A DNA stretch of 8,305 nucleotides. It comes from an uncultured Woeseiaceae bacterium. GTDB lineage: Bacteria; Pseudomonadota; Gammaproteobacteria; Woeseiales; Woeseiaceae. The position numbers and the translations under genes were made by a program. Under the pieces are notes generated by a model. The model made no database searches, was not told the origin of the DNA, and saw only the letters and a program-made list of their open reading frames with translations. The stretch lies in contig CAMYMP010000671.1 of NCBI GenBank assembly GCA_947259435.1, positions 1-8,305 on the forward strand, written 5' to 3'. The stretch's first letter is position 1; each line of letters opens with the position of its first letter. Below, piece by piece: positions 6,478-8,305 of this stretch.

Positions 6478-8097
6478 CTATTGCTGCCAAACAACTCCAA
6501 TTGAATACCAGAGCCGGTCGTACGCGATGCGCGTATCGGTAGACGCCGTCTCGCGGTACTCTGCTTCGGCAACGATGCTCAGGTTCCTGGTAATTCTATA
6601 GGTTGCGGCCAGCTCCCCATCCGCTGCCTCGAGAGTCTTTGGACCGGCAACCGGATTGTGGAATGCGAATGTATTCGGATAATCATATATGCGGTAATTG
6701 CCCGTGACGTCCAGATCGAAGCGTTTGCCAGGTGACCAGTGGTACTCGAAGGTGTAGGTGTCACGGTTGTAGTTGTTGTAGCCGAGAAAGCGATCGGTGC
6801 GATCCGTGTTCTTGTAGCCGAGGCCAAACCACATATTGCGTGTGATCCGCTGCCGCGCCAGCATGCCGAATTCGAGATAGTCGTAACGGACGGCCGGATT
6901 CGTAATCAGCTGTTGGCCATTGAGATCGAATGAGGGCCGATCGCTATAGCGGCGACTTTTTTTGTCGACCGTAAGCCGCAGCAGAGAAGTCGGCCCGAAC
7001 CTGTACTGTGCGTGACCGCCAACGTAAAAGTATTCGTGATCGTACTCGGGCACGAGGTCGGTTTCCTCGTAGTCCCACAGCTGCCCTTTTATACGCAAGC
7101 CGAACGAAAATCGCTTGAAGCCTTGCAATACCGTCAGTTCAGGGCCGAAGCGCACGTAGTCGAGGCGCTCGTCGATCAGCTCACCAGCGATCGTCCGCGG
7201 CGTGCCATCGTCCGGATCGACGTAGGTCTCGTCATGCTGCGCAATGGTGAACGCACTGTAGACGCGGCTGATGCGATTTTCGGCGCGGCGATCGAACGCG
7301 CTGCCAAAACGAAGCTCGTGGCTGAATTCGTTGGCGTCCTTTATTTCTTTATCCTGGTAGTAGCGTCCAACGACCCGGTACTGGCCGAAGAAGGATTCAT
7401 TCTTGAGGCTGTTCACGGAATATTTGGCGAGAAAATCGACAGGCAAAAACGTCCCGGATATGACCTCCGGCGTCACAAGCGGTAATGCCGGATCGGAAAA
7501 ATCCAGATAGGCCTGACTTGGCGCGCGAAAGATGTTGTCGTCCGAACCGAAACCAACGCGGCCTTCAAGATCGAAGTTCGCAAATGGCCGCTTTTCGCGG
7601 CGCTTCTCTACGCGCACGAGAATCGGATCCTCGGCTTTCCTTTCGGACTGGAGTCGCGAAATCGCAGTAATCGCCAGCTTGCGGATTTTCGCGTTCTCTT
7701 CCTGGTCTCTGGCCTGGCGAAACCAATTTAGCGCATCATCAATATCGCCAGCCGCGTAGGCGTTGAGCCCGAGGTTGTAGTGGGACAGGACGCGCAAGCC
7801 CGAAGCCTTTGATGCTCTGAGCAGAGATTGGCGAGCCCGTATGTGCTGCCCTGCGCGATAGTGTGTAACGCCGGTGTTGTAGTGCAGTAACGCCGTATCC
7901 ATGCCGGCCTCACCGGCCTGCCGGTACCGCAAAAGTGCGGCCCAGTACAGGTCGTCACGGAATAGCCGGTTACCGTCTTCGAATGCGTCGTAGGCGTTCA
8001 TCGCAGCGGCTGGCAGCACAGGGGCCAGGCACAACAGAGCTGCCGCCAGCGCTAACGCGCCGCGGGACGATCGGCATCCAGTTGTCTCACGTATCAC
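6478..8097 (-). CDS. Signal-peptide protein with TPR repeats and a predicted outer-membrane beta-barrel domain, function unknown
   Basis: I do not recognise a named gene. The 539-residue product begins with a typical Sec signal: charged residues, a hydrophobic core at about 14-29, and AAA at 30-32 before MNAYDAFE. Residues 35-135 form three TPR-like helical pairs, with TPR-spaced residues such as NTGVTHYRAGQHIRARQSL at 74-92 and YNLGLNAYAAGDIDDALNWF at 107-126. A charged linker at about 150-170 (RVEKRREKR) follows. From 172 to the end the sequence alternates polar and hydrophobic residues, rich in Y, R, F and D, as in transmembrane beta strands; it opens with FDLEGRVGFGSDDNIFRAP at 175-193. 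The order signal, TPR, barrel resembles Slam proteins and TPR-bearing polysaccharide export porins, but I cannot assign either. GTG at 8095-8097 is the only start before an upstream in-frame stop; a GGAG at 8112-8115 sits rather far (14 nt) ahead. The C-terminus is VVWQQ, not a terminal aromatic. Confidence 0.88.
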   Translation of the reverse strand: MIRETTGCRSSRGALALAAALLCLAPVLPAAAMNAYDAFEDGNRLFRDDLYWAALLRYRQAGEAGMDTALLHYNTGVTHYRAGQHIRARQSLLRASKASGLRVLSHYNLGLNAYAAGDIDDALNWFRQARDQEENAKIRKLAITAISRLQSERKAEDPILVRVEKRREKRPFANFDLEGRVGFGSDDNIFRAPSQAYLDFSDPALPLVTPEVISGTFLPVDFLAKYSVNSLKNESFFGQYRVVGRYYQDKEIKDANEFSHELRFGSAFDRRAENRISRVYSAFTIAQHDETYVDPDDGTPRTIAGELIDERLDYVRFGPELTVLQGFKRFSFGLRIKGQLWDYEETDLVPEYDHEYFYVGGHAQYRFGPTSLLRLTVDKKSRRYSDRPSFDLNGQQLITNPAVRYDYLEFGMLARQRITRNMWFGLGYKNTDRTDRFLGYNNYNRDTYTFEYHWSPGKRFDLDVTGNYRIYDYPNTFAFHNPVAGPKTLEAADGELAATYRITRNLSIVAEAEYRETASTDTRIAYDRLWYSIGVVWQQ

Positions 8098-8126
8098 GAG
8101 AATGGCCCAAGCTCCAGGTGGTTCGC

Positions 8127-8155
8127 GTTATGTCAGCTAGCAAGGTTACCGGCAA
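8127..8155 (-). promoter_or_regulatory. Candidate sigma-70-type promoter for the TPR/barrel gene (weak)
   Basis: On the minus strand TTGCCG (8150-8155) and CATAAC (8127-8132) are separated by 17 nt, each matching four of six consensus bases. The site lies between the terminator at 8187-8222 and the GTG start at 8097, where a promoter is expected. The match is weak and could be chance. The rest of the 8098-8186 gap shows no clear operator. Confidence 0.3.
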
Positions 8156-8186
8156 TGCGCCCCTGAAAACTATGACGTGGCGCATA

Positions 8187-8222
8187 AAAATCCCCCTGAA
8201 CGATACCGATCAGGGGGATTTT
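8187..8222 (-). terminator. Strong rho-independent terminator, symmetrical
   Basis: A perfect 13-bp inverted repeat, AAAATCCCCCTGA (8187-8199) with TCAGGGGGATTTT (8210-8222), encloses a 10-nt loop that may add two more pairs (8201-8202 with 8207-8208). Read on the minus strand, the GC-rich stem runs into five T residues (complement of 8186-8190). It lies about 45 nt after the stop of the partial upstream gene, so it probably ends that transcript. Because the arms carry A and T tails, it could also stop plus-strand transcription, though no plus-strand gene was found here. Confidence 0.88.
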
Positions 8223-8267
8223 GCCGAATATCGCGCCGGGCGCTCGGGTTATGCGATCAGAAGAGGC

Positions 8268-8305
8268 TCAGATGTTGTCGTCGCTGACGTCGTCCTCTGA
8301 GTCAT
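8268..8305 (-). CDS. C-terminal end of an unidentified protein with an acidic tail (partial)
   Basis: Only 11 whole codons and a stop lie inside the window. The minus-strand frame reads DSEDDVSDDNI and ends with TGA at 8268-8270. The reasons to call it a gene end are the acidic tail of a type common at protein C-termini, the GC-rich third positions, and the strong terminator shortly downstream in the right orientation. A second minus frame is also open here (MTQRTTSA..., stop at 8249-8251), so the choice of frame is not secure. The protein family cannot be named from this fragment. Confidence 0.4.
   Translation of the reverse strand, partial: DSEDDVSDDNI

Noticed and set aside
7012..7485. 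Plus-strand open frame of 157 codons with a hydrophobic, protein-like composition
   Set aside because: It is fully inside the barrel-encoding part of the minus-strand gene. Its V, L and A-rich look follows from reversing Y, R, D and N-rich codons, and it has no recognisable domain.
6478..8097. Assignment as a lipoprotein
   Set aside because: No lipobox cysteine is at the end of the signal peptide. The ALLC around residue 23 does not fit the pattern and lies before the AAA cleavage site.
7935..8300. Plus-strand open frame of 121 codons across the intergenic region
   Set aside because: It runs through the signal-peptide coding region and the strong terminator hairpin, and its composition looks random.
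1..8305. CRISPR array, insertion sequence, tRNA or rRNA gene, phage or defence island
   Set aside because: No regularly spaced repeats, terminal inverted repeats, transposase-like protein, cloverleaf or rRNA sequence was seen. The genes are uniform in strand and composition.

Overview
The window carries five well-supported protein genes and the visible tail of a sixth, all on the minus strand. It looks like ordinary chromosome of a moderately GC-rich Gram-negative bacterium, most likely a gammaproteobacterium. The reasons are that the UvrD, TrkA and TrkH homologues have the same lengths as the E. coli proteins as I remember them (720, 458 and 483 residues) with all diagnostic motifs aligned, and that a signal-peptide-bearing outer-membrane barrel protein is present. 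The pairing of Trk potassium uptake with a TRAP transporter would suit a marine or salt-exposed lifestyle, but that is inference and no taxon below class can be named from the sequence alone.

Layout in the direction of transcription, from right to left. At the right edge (8268-8305) is the last dozen codons of an acidic-tailed protein, followed by a strong hairpin terminator at 8187-8222. A short leader with a weak candidate promoter precedes a 539-residue protein (6478-8097) with a signal peptide, three TPR-like repeats and a long beta-strand-rich domain. Then come uvrD (4249-6411), trkA (2818-4194), trkH (1351-2802), dctQ (819-1340) and dctM (1-816, running off the left edge). Gaps are 66 nt before uvrD (with the start chosen here), 54 nt before trkA, then 15, 10 and 2 nt, so trkA-trkH-dctQ-dctM are very probably one transcript. 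No convincing intrinsic terminator separates the TPR gene, uvrD and trkA.

Functionally, UvrD is the DNA-repair helicase. TrkA is the cytoplasmic nucleotide-binding regulator of the TrkH potassium channel. DctQ and DctM are the small and large membrane subunits of a TRAP uptake system, whose periplasmic binding protein is not in the window. The TPR/barrel protein is the least understood gene and probably sits in the outer membrane.

I saw no RNA gene, CRISPR array, insertion sequence, attachment site or phage signature. There is no intergenic stretch longer than about 170 bases. The points worth a second look are the TPR/barrel protein, the tight Trk-TRAP linkage, and small hairpins just before the uvrD and trkA starts. 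None of these on its own demonstrates a new biological system.
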